Positions 8,324 to 17,224 of a stretch of 64,000 nucleotides of DNA are shown one piece after another (the stretch's first letter is position 1; each line of letters begins with the position of its first letter). The translations under genes were made by a program, and so were the position numbers. The notes beneath the pieces were generated by a model. That model saw only the letters and a list, made by a program, of their open reading frames with translations, was not told the origin of the DNA and ran no database searches. The stretch is from CAZBME01 sp964645835 (GTDB taxonomy: Bacteria > Desulfobacterota > Syntrophia > Syntrophales > UBA8958), in the NCBI GenBank assembly GCA_964645835.1, contig CAZYDG010000044.1, forward strand, positions 1 to 64,000, given 5' to 3'.

Positions 8324-8806
8324 ATGGATCAAAGTGAAATTGATGCCCTCATGCAGGGAATAGACAGCGGCGGCGGAGATGCCCCCGCATCCGGCGCTGC
8401 TGCCCCCGCACCGGTCGATGATGATAACCTGAGCTGGGACGATGTAAAGGATGAAATGGAAAAGTCCCAGATTCATATTCCGCCCCAAGCCGAGGTGGCT
8501 GTTCCCCACTTCGAGGAAATGGCCAAGGCGCCGCCTACAGGACCGAAGGTAGATCTCGATTTTATCCTCGACATTCCTCTGACCGTGAATGTCGAACTGG
8601 GGCGAAACCGGATGCTTATCAGTGAACTGCTCCAATTGGGACAAGGATCGGTCGTGGAACTGACAAAGCTTGCCGGTGAGCCAATGGACGTTTATGTCAA
8701 CAGCCGCTTGATGGCCAGAGGAGAAGTGGTGGTCATCAATGAGAAATTCGGCGTTCGCCTGACGGACATCGTGTCTCCCGCCGAGCGAATCAATAAGTTG
8801 AAATAG
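8324..8806 (+). CDS. fliN: Flagellar motor switch protein FliN
   Basis: A 160-residue C-ring component. The C-terminal SpoA domain (about 80-157, FILDIPLTVNVELGRNRM ... RLTDIVSPAERI) is standard for FliN. An N-terminal extension of about 75 residues starts MDQSEIDALMQGI, which resembles the CheY-binding motif of FliM and FliY and is absent from short enteric FliN. A low-complexity Gly/Ala/Pro linker follows. No CheC-like phosphatase domain is present, so this is FliN rather than full FliY. It lies 2 bp after fliM. Confidence 0.93.
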   Translation: MDQSEIDALMQGIDSGGGDAPASGAAAPAPVDDDNLSWDDVKDEMEKSQIHIPPQAEVAVPHFEEMAKAPPTGPKVDLDFILDIPLTVNVELGRNRMLISELLQLGQGSVVELTKLAGEPMDVYVNSRLMARGEVVVINEKFGVRLTDIVSPAERINKLK

Positions 8807-8815
8807 GCGGAAAGA

Positions 8816-9208
8816 ATGGAAAATATTTCATATATCGGTTCTTTGTTCAAAATGCTCTTTGCCTTGGCCCTTGTGCTGGGCCTCATGATCGGTACGGTTT
8901 ACATGCTCAAGAGAATCACGGGCAGGACGAGATCCGGCGCAGACGACGGCGAACTGATCAAGATCCTGGCCGTAAAAAGCCTGGGTCCGCGGAGCAGCAT
9001 CATGATGATAGAGACCTTGGGTAAGGTCATTGTTGTCGGCGTGGCCGGAGGACAGATGAACGCCCTGGCGGATATCGACGACCCGGAAGCGCTGGAACAT
9101 CTGCACGCCATGAGGAGAAAAGCATATGCTTCACATCTGGCGTCGCCTATTGCCCTGCCTATGGACGCCCTGCGGGATAAGATCATGAAAAAATTGAAGA
9201 GGAAGTGA
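8816..9208 (+). CDS. fliO: Flagellar biosynthetic protein FliO
   Basis: A 130-residue membrane protein of the FliO/MopB family. One membrane segment (about 10-30, LFKMLFALALVLGLMIGTVY) is followed by a cytoplasmic FliO domain (ELIKILAVKSLGPRSSIMMIE, then GKVIVVGVAGGQMNAL). FliO is an assembly factor for the FliP pentamer of the export gate. Its place between fliN and fliP is the standard order. ATG 8816 lies 9 bp after fliN. Confidence 0.9.
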   Translation: MENISYIGSLFKMLFALALVLGLMIGTVYMLKRITGRTRSGADDGELIKILAVKSLGPRSSIMMIETLGKVIVVGVAGGQMNALADIDDPEALEHLHAMRRKAYASHLASPIALPMDALRDKIMKKLKRK

Positions 9209-9214
9209 TCGATC

Positions 9215-9970
9215 ATGACGTCTAAAGTGAAATATCTGATTCTCCCCATGATCCTTGTCTTACTTGTTTCGGTTGCTGCTCAGGCGGAACCGCTGCCCAT
9301 CCCTAATGTGTCCCTGACCATAGGCGGCGGGGCGGACCAATCGAAAGCCTCAACGGCGGTGCAGTTGATCCTCATGCTTACGGTATTATCTCTCGCCCCT
9401 GCCATATTGCTCATGATGACCTCCTTCACAAGGATCATCATTGTTTTGTCCCTTGTGCGGCATGCCCTCAGCACCCAGACCATGCCGCCCAACCAGATCA
9501 TCATTGGTCTGGCCATGTTTTTGACTTTTTTCATTATGGCGCCGACATGGCAAAAGGTCAATACGGAGGTCCTCCAACCCTACTACGAGGACCGGATTTC
9601 CGGCACCGATGCCATTGCCGTGGCATCCAAGCCGATCAAGGAATTCATGCTGAGACAGACACGGGAAAAAGACCTGGCCCTGTTCGTTAAAATTTCGGGT
9701 GAAAAAAGACCCGAGAAGGCCTCTGATGTTTCGTTACTTACTCTTGTTCCCGCGTTTGCCATCAGCGAAATGAAAACGGCCTTTCAGATAGGATTTATAA
9801 TCTTTCTTCCGTTTTTTGTTATCGACATGGTGGTATCGAGTGTCCTTTTGTCGATGGGCATGATGATGCTGCCGCCGATCATGATCAGTCTGCCCTTCAA
9901 ACTGCTTTTGTTTGTGCTGGTGGACGGCTGGTATTTGATCGTCGGTTCCATCGTCCAGAGTTTTAAATGA
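9215..9970 (+). CDS. fliP: Flagellar export gate protein FliP
   Basis: A 251-residue core subunit of the type III export channel. It begins with a cleavable-type signal sequence (about 1-24, ending AQAEP). Helix 1 follows (STAVQLILMLTVLSLAPAIL), then the strongly conserved LLMMTSFTRIIIVLSLVRHAL and QIIIGLAMFLTFFIMAP. The C-terminal helices end SLPFKLLLFVLVDGWYLIVG. Length is normal. The gene is followed by a 124-bp repeat before fliQ, which interrupts the usual tight fliP-fliQ spacing. Confidence 0.95.
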   Translation: MTSKVKYLILPMILVLLVSVAAQAEPLPIPNVSLTIGGGADQSKASTAVQLILMLTVLSLAPAILLMMTSFTRIIIVLSLVRHALSTQTMPPNQIIIGLAMFLTFFIMAPTWQKVNTEVLQPYYEDRISGTDAIAVASKPIKEFMLRQTREKDLALFVKISGEKRPEKASDVSLLTLVPAFAISEMKTAFQIGFIIFLPFFVIDMVVSSVLLSMGMMMLPPIMISLPFKLLLFVLVDGWYLIVGSIVQSFK

Positions 9971-9996
9971 AGAGAGGGTAATAGGCTGAAGACTAA

Positions 9997-10120
9997 CAGG
10001 CTGTTGAAAAACGTCCATCTGCTGCGTTGCGCTGCAAGCTTCGTCAATCGACGTACTTCTATGTACGCCTCATTCCTCAGCTTTTGCGCGCCTTGCATCT
10101 GGGCATTTTTGAACAGCCTG
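9997..10120. repeat. 124-bp terminal-inverted repeat element, copy B
   Basis: Same length and sequence type as 1534-1657: ends CAGGCTGTTGAAAAACG and CATTTTTGAACAGCCTG, core TCGACGTACTTCTATGTACG. It sits between the fliP stop (9970) and fliQ start (10158), inside an otherwise tight operon. The paired ends could fold into a hairpin in the mRNA. Confidence 0.85.
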
Positions 10121-10157
10121 ATCAAAATCGATTTTTTACAATGAAGGAGCCTCTTTT

Positions 10158-10427
10158 ATGACTATCGAAATGGTTACGGGATTAATGGCGGAAACAGTCC
10201 GGGTAACGTTGTTCGTATCGGCGCCCGTCCTGATTGTGGGGCTCGTCGTAGGTGTTGCCATCAGCCTTATTCAGGCTGTAACCCAGGTCCAGGAAATGAC
10301 CCTCGTGTTTGTGCCGAAAATCGTCGCATGCCTTGTTGCCCTTATTGCGGCTCTTCCCTGGATGATCAGCATGCTCATTTCCTTTACGACGAACCTGTAC
10401 ATCAATATTCCGAATTACGTAAAATGA
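10158..10427 (+). CDS. fliQ: Flagellar export gate protein FliQ
   Basis: An 89-residue export-gate subunit with two membrane helices (about 15-39 and 52-75). Conserved blocks are LFVSAPVLIVGLVVGVAISL, QAVTQVQEMTL and FVPKIVACL. Length matches the family exactly. The start ATG 10158 has AAGGAG upstream. The stop overlaps the fliR start (ATGA). Confidence 0.95.
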   Translation: MTIEMVTGLMAETVRVTLFVSAPVLIVGLVVGVAISLIQAVTQVQEMTLVFVPKIVACLVALIAALPWMISMLISFTTNLYINIPNYVK

Positions 10428-11209
10428 ATATCCCTCTTCCGACGCCGGTACAGATCGAGGCGTTCATCCTCATTTTCCTGAGGGTGAGCGCCATCGTTGT
10501 TTTGATGCCCGTATTCGGAGACCTGACAGTACCGGCCAGGGTGAAAGCGGCCCTGTCCATAATCATTTCCTTTTTGATTTTTCCTGTGTTGCCTATACCT
10601 CCCGCTCTGGCCGGGACGGATAACCTGGCATTGACCATAGTCCGTATGGGAGGCGAGGTGATTGCCGGGGCGGCCATTGGATTTTCGGCGCGTATTATCA
10701 TGGCTGCCGTCCAGATGGCGGGCGAACTGATCGGCATTCAGATGGGCGTGTCCATCGCAAATGTCATCGATCCCATCACGAGTCAGCAGGTCTCCATTGT
10801 AGCTGATTTTCTGTATATTGTTGCCTTGCTGGTTTTTCTCACCGTCGATGCCCACCATATCTTCATCGCCGCCATGTCCGAGAGCTACAAGGCCGTTCCC
10901 ATGCTGGGTATTCATTTCGGCGGCAGTCTGGCACGAGAAATGCTCTTTATGACGCAGTCCCTTTTTGTGACGGCGATTAAGATCAGTGCCCCTGTTATCG
11001 CCGTCCTTACGTTCGTTAACGTCGGTCTTGGGATTGTGGCCAGAACGGTGCCTCAAATCAACGTTTTCATCGTTGGTTTCCCATTGCAGGTGGCGGCAGG
11101 CCTGGTGATGATCGGTGTTTCCGTGCCGTTCGTGGCATCGCTTTTGGCCTTGGATTTTCGAGCCATGGCGGGGGAACTCCTCAAGATCCTCAATCTGCTC
11201 TCACAGTAA
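10424..11209 (+). CDS. fliR: Flagellar export gate protein FliR
   Basis: A 261-residue membrane protein with about six hydrophobic segments. It completes the FliP5-FliQ4-FliR1 gate. Conserved features are the N-terminal FILIFLRVSAIVVLMPVFG, VPARVKAALS, and QIGVSIAN-type QMGVSIANVIDP after the third segment. ATG 10424 overlaps the fliQ stop as ATGA and gives a normal FliR N-terminus; longer upstream reading is out of character for the family. A 133-bp gap to flhB follows, with a short GGGGA/TCCCC hairpin at 11297-11310 but no clear promoter. Confidence 0.94.
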   Translation: MNIPLPTPVQIEAFILIFLRVSAIVVLMPVFGDLTVPARVKAALSIIISFLIFPVLPIPPALAGTDNLALTIVRMGGEVIAGAAIGFSARIIMAAVQMAGELIGIQMGVSIANVIDPITSQQVSIVADFLYIVALLVFLTVDAHHIFIAAMSESYKAVPMLGIHFGGSLAREMLFMTQSLFVTAIKISAPVIAVLTFVNVGLGIVARTVPQINVFIVGFPLQVAAGLVMIGVSVPFVASLLALDFRAMAGELLKILNLLSQ

Positions 11210-11342
11210 CGGTACGGCGGACAGAGTCCAAGATAATGATATGATGAAACTTTGCCTCTTCTCTATCCGGGGGAGGCCTTTTGGAGAATCCTCAAGGGGA
11301 TTTCTCCCCAATGGTTCGCAATTTTGACAGAGTGACGGAATA

Positions 11343-12407
11343 ATGGCTGATACAGATCAAGAAAAAACAGAACAAGCCACATCGAAACGTGAAGAGGAAG
11401 CGCGGGAACGGGGCCAAGTTGCCAAGAGTCGCGAATTACCTTCCGTCACAATACTTGTGGCTTGCCTGATTTATTTCTGGTTTGGTGGCGCCGCCATGGT
11501 CAAGGACATCATGAAGATGATGAAGAAGACTTTTGCCGCCGCCGGGACGACGAACATCGATATCAACACGATCCAGCCGGTTATGTTTGGCATTCTGTAC
11601 GACATGTTCATCATCTTGATGCCTGTCTTTATTGTAGTCACCGTTGCATCACTGCTGTCGAATCTGGCTCAGACGGGATTCCTTTTCTCCCCGGAAGCCA
11701 TGGCGCCGAAATTCTCGAAGGTCGACCCAGTTAAAGGCTTCACGAGAATGTTTTCATTGCAGTCCATCGCAGAACTGGTCAAAAATATTATCAAAATGAC
11801 GACGATTGGAGTCGTTGCATGGCTGACTATCAAGGGGGAAGTCACCAATATTGCACCCCTCATCAATCAGGATGTCTATGCCATCATGATCTATGTCGGA
11901 AAAGTGTCATTCAAGATCATCATGTCCACATGCTGGATTTTGATCGTTCTGGCCATAATGGATTTTATTTATCAAAAGTGGGAACATGCGAAATCATTGA
12001 AGATGACCAAGGAAGAGGTTAAGCAGGAAAACAAGCAGATGGAGGGTGATCCCTTCATCAAAGGCCGTATCCGCCGTATTCAGAGGGAAATCGCCAGAAA
12101 ACGCATGATGGCGGCCGTTCCCAAGGCCGATGTTGTCATCACGAACCCGACCCACTTCGCTGTTGCCATTAAATATGAACAGGAATCGATGAACGCACCT
12201 GTGGTTGTGGCTAAAGGCGCAGACCTCATCGCCGCGAAAATAAAGGAGATCGCGAAAAAACATAACGTTCCCATCATTGAGAACAAGACGGTGGCACGGT
12301 TATTGTTTGCTATGACAGAAATAGATGAAGTTATCCCGGAAAATCTTTACCGGGTTGTGGCGGAGATTCTGGCCCAAGTGTATCGATTGAAGAATCCCGA
12401 CGTGTAA
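11343..12407 (+). CDS. flhB: Flagellar export switch protein FlhB
   Basis: A 354-residue export-apparatus protein that controls the change from rod/hook to filament substrates. The N-terminus (TDQEKTEQATSKREEEARERGQ) is typical. Four membrane segments lie between about 30 and 210, followed by a cytoplasmic domain. The self-cleavage motif is intact at Asn268-Pro269-Thr270-His271. The full cytoplasmic domain is present, so the small FlhB C-terminal paralogue at 20368 is an addition, not a replacement. Confidence 0.95.
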   Translation: MADTDQEKTEQATSKREEEARERGQVAKSRELPSVTILVACLIYFWFGGAAMVKDIMKMMKKTFAAAGTTNIDINTIQPVMFGILYDMFIILMPVFIVVTVASLLSNLAQTGFLFSPEAMAPKFSKVDPVKGFTRMFSLQSIAELVKNIIKMTTIGVVAWLTIKGEVTNIAPLINQDVYAIMIYVGKVSFKIIMSTCWILIVLAIMDFIYQKWEHAKSLKMTKEEVKQENKQMEGDPFIKGRIRRIQREIARKRMMAAVPKADVVITNPTHFAVAIKYEQESMNAPVVVAKGADLIAAKIKEIAKKHNVPIIENKTVARLLFAMTEIDEVIPENLYRVVAEILAQVYRLKNPDV

Positions 12408-12456
12408 GGGATCGAAAGAATAAGCAATTCACCGTCAAAATGGATAGGAGCAGCCC

Positions 12457-14535
12457 GTGGCAACTGGAACACTAGCGCAGAGAAATATATGGACAGAAAT
12501 TATCGGCAGTGGAAGCGCCGTCATGGCCGTGGGCGTGATCGGGATTCTCATGGTCATGATCATTCCCCTGCCGACGTGGATGCTCGATATACTTCTTTCG
12601 GTGAGCATCATGGTGTCTATAGTCGTTCTTCTGATGTCCCTGTATGTCATGAAGCCCCTCGACTTTTCCGTTTTTCCATCCGTCCTGCTCACGGTGACAC
12701 TCCTGCGCCTGGCCCTCAATGTAGCCTCGGCGCGGTTGATACTCCTTCACGGCAGTGAGGGAACCGGCGCCGCCGGTCAGGTGATCAAGTCTTTCGGCAC
12801 CTTTGTCGTCGGCGGAAACTACGTTGTTGGTTTTATCGTGTTCAGCGTTCTGGTCCTGATCAACTTTATTGTCATCACCAAGGGTGCCACCCGCGTAGCG
12901 GAAGTAGCTGCCCGGTTTACCCTCGACGCCATGCCGGGCAAGCAGATGAGCATCGATGCCGATCTCAATACGGGTTTGATTACCGATACGGAAGCCCGGC
13001 GCCGCCGTCTCGAGATCGAGAGTGAGGCCACCTTCTACGGGGCCATGGACGGTGCAAGCAAATTTGTACGTGGCGACGCGATCGCCGGTATAATTATCGT
13101 TCTCGTCAATCTCGTCGGCGGTCTCATCGTCGGCGTGCTGCAGCAGAATATGGCCATCGCCGATGCCGCCAGAACGTATAGCTTGCTGACAATCGGCGAC
13201 GGTCTCGTAACGCAGGTGCCGGCCCTCATCGTTTCCACGGCTGCCGGTATGCTCGTGACACGGACCGCCGGTTCGGGCGATCTGGGCGACCAGATCCACA
13301 CCCAGGTTTTCAGCCAGCCCCGTGCAATTGCGATTGCCGCCGTCATGCTCTTTACATTTGCCCTTATTCCCGGTATGCCCAAGATGGCTTTTATTGTCGT
13401 AGCCTTCGGAACGGCCATTATGGCCTGGAATCTTCTCCGCAAGGGGCATGCTGTGTCGGAAGCCGTGGATGAAGAGGAGGTGCCAGTCGCTGCCCTCGAA
13501 CCCCAGGATTTGATTACACCTGTGGATCCCATGGGTCTTGAAGTCGGCTACGGCCTCATCCCCCTGGTCGATGCTTCTCAGGGCGGCGAGTTGCTCCAGC
13601 GTATCAAGGCCCTGCGCAAGCAACTGGCTTCGGAAATGGGCTTTATCGTTCCCTCCATTCATATCCGGGATAATCTCCAACTCCGGCCCAACGAATATGC
13701 CGTCATGATGAAGGGCGTCGAGATCGCGAAAGGCGAACTCCTGGCGGGTCACTATATGGCCATTACACCGGAAGATCCCGGTCCGGAAATTCAGGGTATC
13801 CGCACCCGTGAGCCCGCTTTCGGCCTTCCTGCCATATGGGTCTCAGAGGAGGATCGCGATTCCGTGCAGGCGGCAGGGCTTGTCGTCGTCGATGCGGCCA
13901 CGGTGATCACGACCCATTTGACGGAACTGATAAAGAACAATGTGGACGAGCTTCTGGGCAGAATGGAGGTCCAGACCCTGATCGACGGTTTGGCGAACCT
14001 CTACCCCAAGGTCATCGAAGAGATCGTTCCCAAGATCGTTCCCATCGGCGTGCTTCAGAAGGTTCTTCAGCGCCTTCTCAGGGAACGGGTGTCCATCCGG
14101 GATCTGATTACGATCATTGAAACCCTGGCCGATTACGTGCCGATGACGAAGAATGCCGACATTCTGGTCGGTTACGTCCGGCAGGCTTTGGCCCGGAGCA
14201 TTACGCGGCAGTACATAGACGACGACGGGAATATCGTTGTCATGATGGTGGCCCCCGATGTGGAAGAGGCGATCAGCAAGGCCGTTCAGCATATGGAGTT
14301 CGAATCGTTCGTTACGCCTGATCCGAACATGGCAAGCCGGCTCATCGGCAGCGTTCAGAACGGCGTCGGACAGTTTACGTCGCGGGGCGTTCAGCCCGTC
14401 TTGCTTTCTTCTCCAAATGTGAGAATCCATTTACGGAAAATCATCGAGCGGTTCTTCCCGAACGTAATGATACTTTCCCATAATGAAATCGCCAGAGATG
14501 CAAACATTATGTCGATTGGAATGATTGAGGCGTAA
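12457..14535 (+). CDS. flhA: Flagellar export gate protein FlhA
   Basis: A 692-residue export protein. About eight membrane segments fill residues 20-320, including the conserved FHIPEP region (LLRLALNVASARLIL, then the cytoplasmic loop with MPGKQMSIDADLNTGLI). The cytoplasmic domain (about 350-690) forms a nonameric ring that receives chaperone-substrate complexes. The start is GTG 12457, 7 nt after TAGGAG. Length is normal. flhF follows after 2 bp. Confidence 0.96.
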   Translation: MATGTLAQRNIWTEIIGSGSAVMAVGVIGILMVMIIPLPTWMLDILLSVSIMVSIVVLLMSLYVMKPLDFSVFPSVLLTVTLLRLALNVASARLILLHGSEGTGAAGQVIKSFGTFVVGGNYVVGFIVFSVLVLINFIVITKGATRVAEVAARFTLDAMPGKQMSIDADLNTGLITDTEARRRRLEIESEATFYGAMDGASKFVRGDAIAGIIIVLVNLVGGLIVGVLQQNMAIADAARTYSLLTIGDGLVTQVPALIVSTAAGMLVTRTAGSGDLGDQIHTQVFSQPRAIAIAAVMLFTFALIPGMPKMAFIVVAFGTAIMAWNLLRKGHAVSEAVDEEEVPVAALEPQDLITPVDPMGLEVGYGLIPLVDASQGGELLQRIKALRKQLASEMGFIVPSIHIRDNLQLRPNEYAVMMKGVEIAKGELLAGHYMAITPEDPGPEIQGIRTREPAFGLPAIWVSEEDRDSVQAAGLVVVDAATVITTHLTELIKNNVDELLGRMEVQTLIDGLANLYPKVIEEIVPKIVPIGVLQKVLQRLLRERVSIRDLITIIETLADYVPMTKNADILVGYVRQALARSITRQYIDDDGNIVVMMVAPDVEEAISKAVQHMEFESFVTPDPNMASRLIGSVQNGVGQFTSRGVQPVLLSSPNVRIHLRKIIERFFPNVMILSHNEIARDANIMSIGMIEA

Positions 14536-14537
14536 CG

Positions 14538-15560
14538 ATGCAATTGAAAAGCTATGAAGCGGCATCCATACAAGAGGCCATGGCTCTAATCAGAAAGGAA
14601 ATGGGCGAAGATGCCGTGATCCTTTCGACCAACCGCAAGAACGATACCTTCGAGGTCGTTGCTGCCAGAGACGGAAACTATACTCCCTCTGTCCAGTCCC
14701 CTGCTTTGCCGGTCAACAACCAGATTAACAAGACTCGGCTTCTTCCCCCGGAACGTTCGGAAATCGGAGAGCTTCGGGAAAGCATGGCCGTTCTTTTCGA
14801 TATTCTCGGCGCCGGCCGGCGGGGCGCAGCAGATGAATACACATCCGTTTATCACCATCTCGTGACAGGGGGCATGTCCCGGCCCGGAGCCTGCAAGATT
14901 GTTGAAACGATGCGAGCCGGCGGACAGATGGAAGTCTTTGACCTGCTTAAGAAACTCTTGCCCGTTTATGAACCGCGGAAGAGAATCCGTGCCATTGTGG
15001 GGCCCACGGGGGCCGGCAAGACGACGACCCTGGCAAAACTGGCGGCGGAAACGGCCTTCGAAAAGAAATGTGCGACGGCCATTATCACGACGGATACGCA
15101 CCGGATTGCGGCAACGGAACAAATCCGGATTTACGCAAAGATTATGGATATTCCCATGGCCGTGGCTCCCGACAGGGTGTCCTATGTGAAAGCGGTGGAG
15201 CGCTTTGCAGACAAGGACATCATTTACGTCGATACCCCGGGCAGGTCCCACAGCGACAAGGAAGCCCTGGAATCCCTGAGCCGGACCCTGGAGGCTTTCA
15301 ACGACACGGAGGCGTGCCTTGTCCTTGCCATGACATCCACAAGGGAACATCTCTTGAAATCCGTGAGCCAATACGGTGTTTTCGAAAATTCCAATATTAT
15401 CTTCACTAAACTTGATGAATGCGACCGTTTTGGGTCCATATACGACGTGGTTGAAAAAACAGGGATACCCGTTTCTTATTTTACCGTGGGCCAAAACGTG
15501 CCCGAGGACATTGAAAAAGCGACATCCGAGAGGATAGCAGAACTGATTTTAGGGAGGTAA
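14538..15560 (+). CDS. flhF: Flagellar placement GTPase FlhF
   Basis: A 340-residue SRP-type GTPase that marks the pole for flagellar assembly. The N-terminal basic domain begins MQLKSYEAASIQEAMALIRKE. The NG domain (about 130-340) has the P-loop GPTGAGKTTT from residue 155, then TTDTHRIAATEQI, VDTPGRS (G3) and TKLDE (G4). The usual SRP family spelling at G3 is DTAGR; here Pro replaces Ala, a tolerated variant. It is paired with flhG 3 bp downstream, as in polar flagellates. Confidence 0.93.
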   Translation: MQLKSYEAASIQEAMALIRKEMGEDAVILSTNRKNDTFEVVAARDGNYTPSVQSPALPVNNQINKTRLLPPERSEIGELRESMAVLFDILGAGRRGAADEYTSVYHHLVTGGMSRPGACKIVETMRAGGQMEVFDLLKKLLPVYEPRKRIRAIVGPTGAGKTTTLAKLAAETAFEKKCATAIITTDTHRIAATEQIRIYAKIMDIPMAVAPDRVSYVKAVERFADKDIIYVDTPGRSHSDKEALESLSRTLEAFNDTEACLVLAMTSTREHLLKSVSQYGVFENSNIIFTKLDECDRFGSIYDVVEKTGIPVSYFTVGQNVPEDIEKATSERIAELILGR

Positions 15561-15563
15561 ATC

Positions 15564-16439
15564 GTGGACCAGGCATCAGCGCTGAGAGAAATGAGGAAAG
15601 GGATCGACATGACCGGTAAAGCGGGTGGCGGAGTCCCGAAGAATGTCAGGGTGATTGCCATAACCAGCGGCAAAGGTGGTGTCGGCAAGACGAACATTGC
15701 GGCCAACCTGGGCTATTGCCTGGCAACCATGAAAAAGAATGTTATGGTCCTCGATGCGGATATGGGGCTGGCCAACCTGGACCTTATTCTTGGGTTGACT
15801 CCGACATATAACCTGTGCCATGTCCTACATGGAGAGAAAACACTCAAAGAAACCATCGTTGGCGGTCCCGGCGGAATGATGATCCTTCCCGCTTCGTCGG
15901 GCATACAGGAGCTTTCTGAGATGTCAGTTTCCCAGAAGGCGCATCTGCTGGACGAAATGGGTACCATCGACGATGTCATGGATTTTGTCCTCATTGATAC
16001 GGGAGCGGGTATTTCCAGTAACGTCATGTACTTTAACGCCGCGGCCCGGGAAATTATCGTCGTCGTCACACCGGAGCCGACGTCCATGACGGACGCCTAT
16101 GCCTTGATGAAGATTCTCTACCAGCGTCATTCCCGGAAGAGATTCCGGTTGATCGTCAACATGGTGAAGAATGAAACGGAGGCGAAGGCCGTATATCATC
16201 GCCTCAGTACAGCCATGGGGCATTTTTTAAATCTCGGCGTCGAGTATCTCGGATTCATCCCCAGCGACAGCAAGCTGTCGGATGCAGTGCGGATACAAAA
16301 GCCCATTACTGAAGCATGGCCGTCATCACCGGCGGCAAGGAGTCTGCGGCAAATTGCCAAACAGATAGGCAGCGAGGAATCCGACCAGGAAGGTATCGGT
16401 GGCCTCCGCTTCTTTTGGGAATCCGTGGGGGCGTCATGA
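15564..16439 (+). CDS. flhG: Flagellar number regulator FlhG (MinD-like ATPase)
   Basis: A 291-residue MinD/ParA-type ATPase. It has the deviant Walker A GKGGVGKT at residues 36-43 after an N-terminal tail that includes a DQASALR motif, as used in other FlhG to activate FlhF. DADMGLANLD (Walker A') and IDTGAGIS (Walker B region) follow. FlhG limits flagellar number by stimulating FlhF and, in some species, restraining the sigma-54 activator. The start is GTG 15564 after AGGGAGGT. ATGA overlap with fliA. Confidence 0.93.
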   Translation: MDQASALREMRKGIDMTGKAGGGVPKNVRVIAITSGKGGVGKTNIAANLGYCLATMKKNVMVLDADMGLANLDLILGLTPTYNLCHVLHGEKTLKETIVGGPGGMMILPASSGIQELSEMSVSQKAHLLDEMGTIDDVMDFVLIDTGAGISSNVMYFNAAAREIIVVVTPEPTSMTDAYALMKILYQRHSRKRFRLIVNMVKNETEAKAVYHRLSTAMGHFLNLGVEYLGFIPSDSKLSDAVRIQKPITEAWPSSPAARSLRQIAKQIGSEESDQEGIGGLRFFWESVGAS

Positions 16440-17218
16440 CGAAACAAGAGCGTGATGAAAAAATCAAGAAATACGCTCCCCTGGTCAATTCTATCGTCGG
16501 CAGGTTCATGTTCCGCCTGCCTCCTGGCATGGCGGCGGAACGAGATGATTTGATCAATATCGGCATTATCGGTCTCATTGGCGCCATCGACCGGTACGAT
16601 GAGTCGAAGTGCGCCTCCTTCGAGATGTATGCCTCTTTCAGGATCCGTGGCGCCATTCTGGATGACCTCCGGTCCCGGGATTATATGAATCGCGGAGCCC
16701 GCGAACGGCGTTCCATGGTAGAGCGGGCCATCTATGAAATGCAGAAGATGCTCAAGAGACAGCCACAGGCGGAAGAGATCGCCGAATACATGGGGATCAG
16801 TCTCGATGAGTATTTCAAGATCATGGATGTATCGAAGAATGTCATGCTCATCTACGAGGAAGAACTTCCCGAAGATATCGACCGGGCCTATGATGAGGAT
16901 GAAATCTTTCAAGCGGTGGACAACAACAACCCCTTCAGCATCCTGTCTGACCGGGAGATGAAGACGAAGCTTGTTTCCGCCATGAAGGAACTCTCCAAGC
17001 CGGAGCAGATGGTTCTTTCCTTGTGTTACAATGATGAACTGACGATGAAGGAAATCGGGAAGGTTCTCTCACTGACGGAGTCCCGGGTTTCCCAAATTCA
17101 TACGCAGGCCGTCATCAGGCTTCGGGCAATGGTTCATCAGGATAAGGAAAAAAAGAAGGTGAAAAAAACTGTCAAGAAGAATCAATCCATGGCGACGGGG
17201 CGTCATTACATCGCATAG
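16436..17218 (+). CDS. fliA: Flagellar sigma factor FliA (sigma-28)
   Basis: A 260-residue sigma factor. Region 2 (about 15-85) contains LVNSIVGRFMFRLP, DLINIGIIGLIGAIDRYD and FEMYASFRIRGAILDDLRS. Region 3 begins at about 95 and region 4 (about 190-245) has the helix-turn-helix LTMKEIGKVLSLTESRVSQIHTQA (partly quoted: SLTESRVSQIHTQA). The basic tail is longer than usual. ATG 16436 overlaps the flhG stop (ATGA). Matching promoters are found before flgM, fliD and fliC, and its likely antagonist FlgM is encoded at 25281. Confidence 0.95.
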   Translation: MTKQERDEKIKKYAPLVNSIVGRFMFRLPPGMAAERDDLINIGIIGLIGAIDRYDESKCASFEMYASFRIRGAILDDLRSRDYMNRGARERRSMVERAIYEMQKMLKRQPQAEEIAEYMGISLDEYFKIMDVSKNVMLIYEEELPEDIDRAYDEDEIFQAVDNNNPFSILSDREMKTKLVSAMKELSKPEQMVLSLCYNDELTMKEIGKVLSLTESRVSQIHTQAVIRLRAMVHQDKEKKKVKKTVKKNQSMATGRHYIA

Positions 17219-17224
17219 AATCCT

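Noticed and set aside
12472..13752. 426-codon open frame on the minus strand
   Set aside because: Antisense shadow of flhA; His/Asp/Gly-rich translation typical of mirror frames in GC-rich codon-biased genes.
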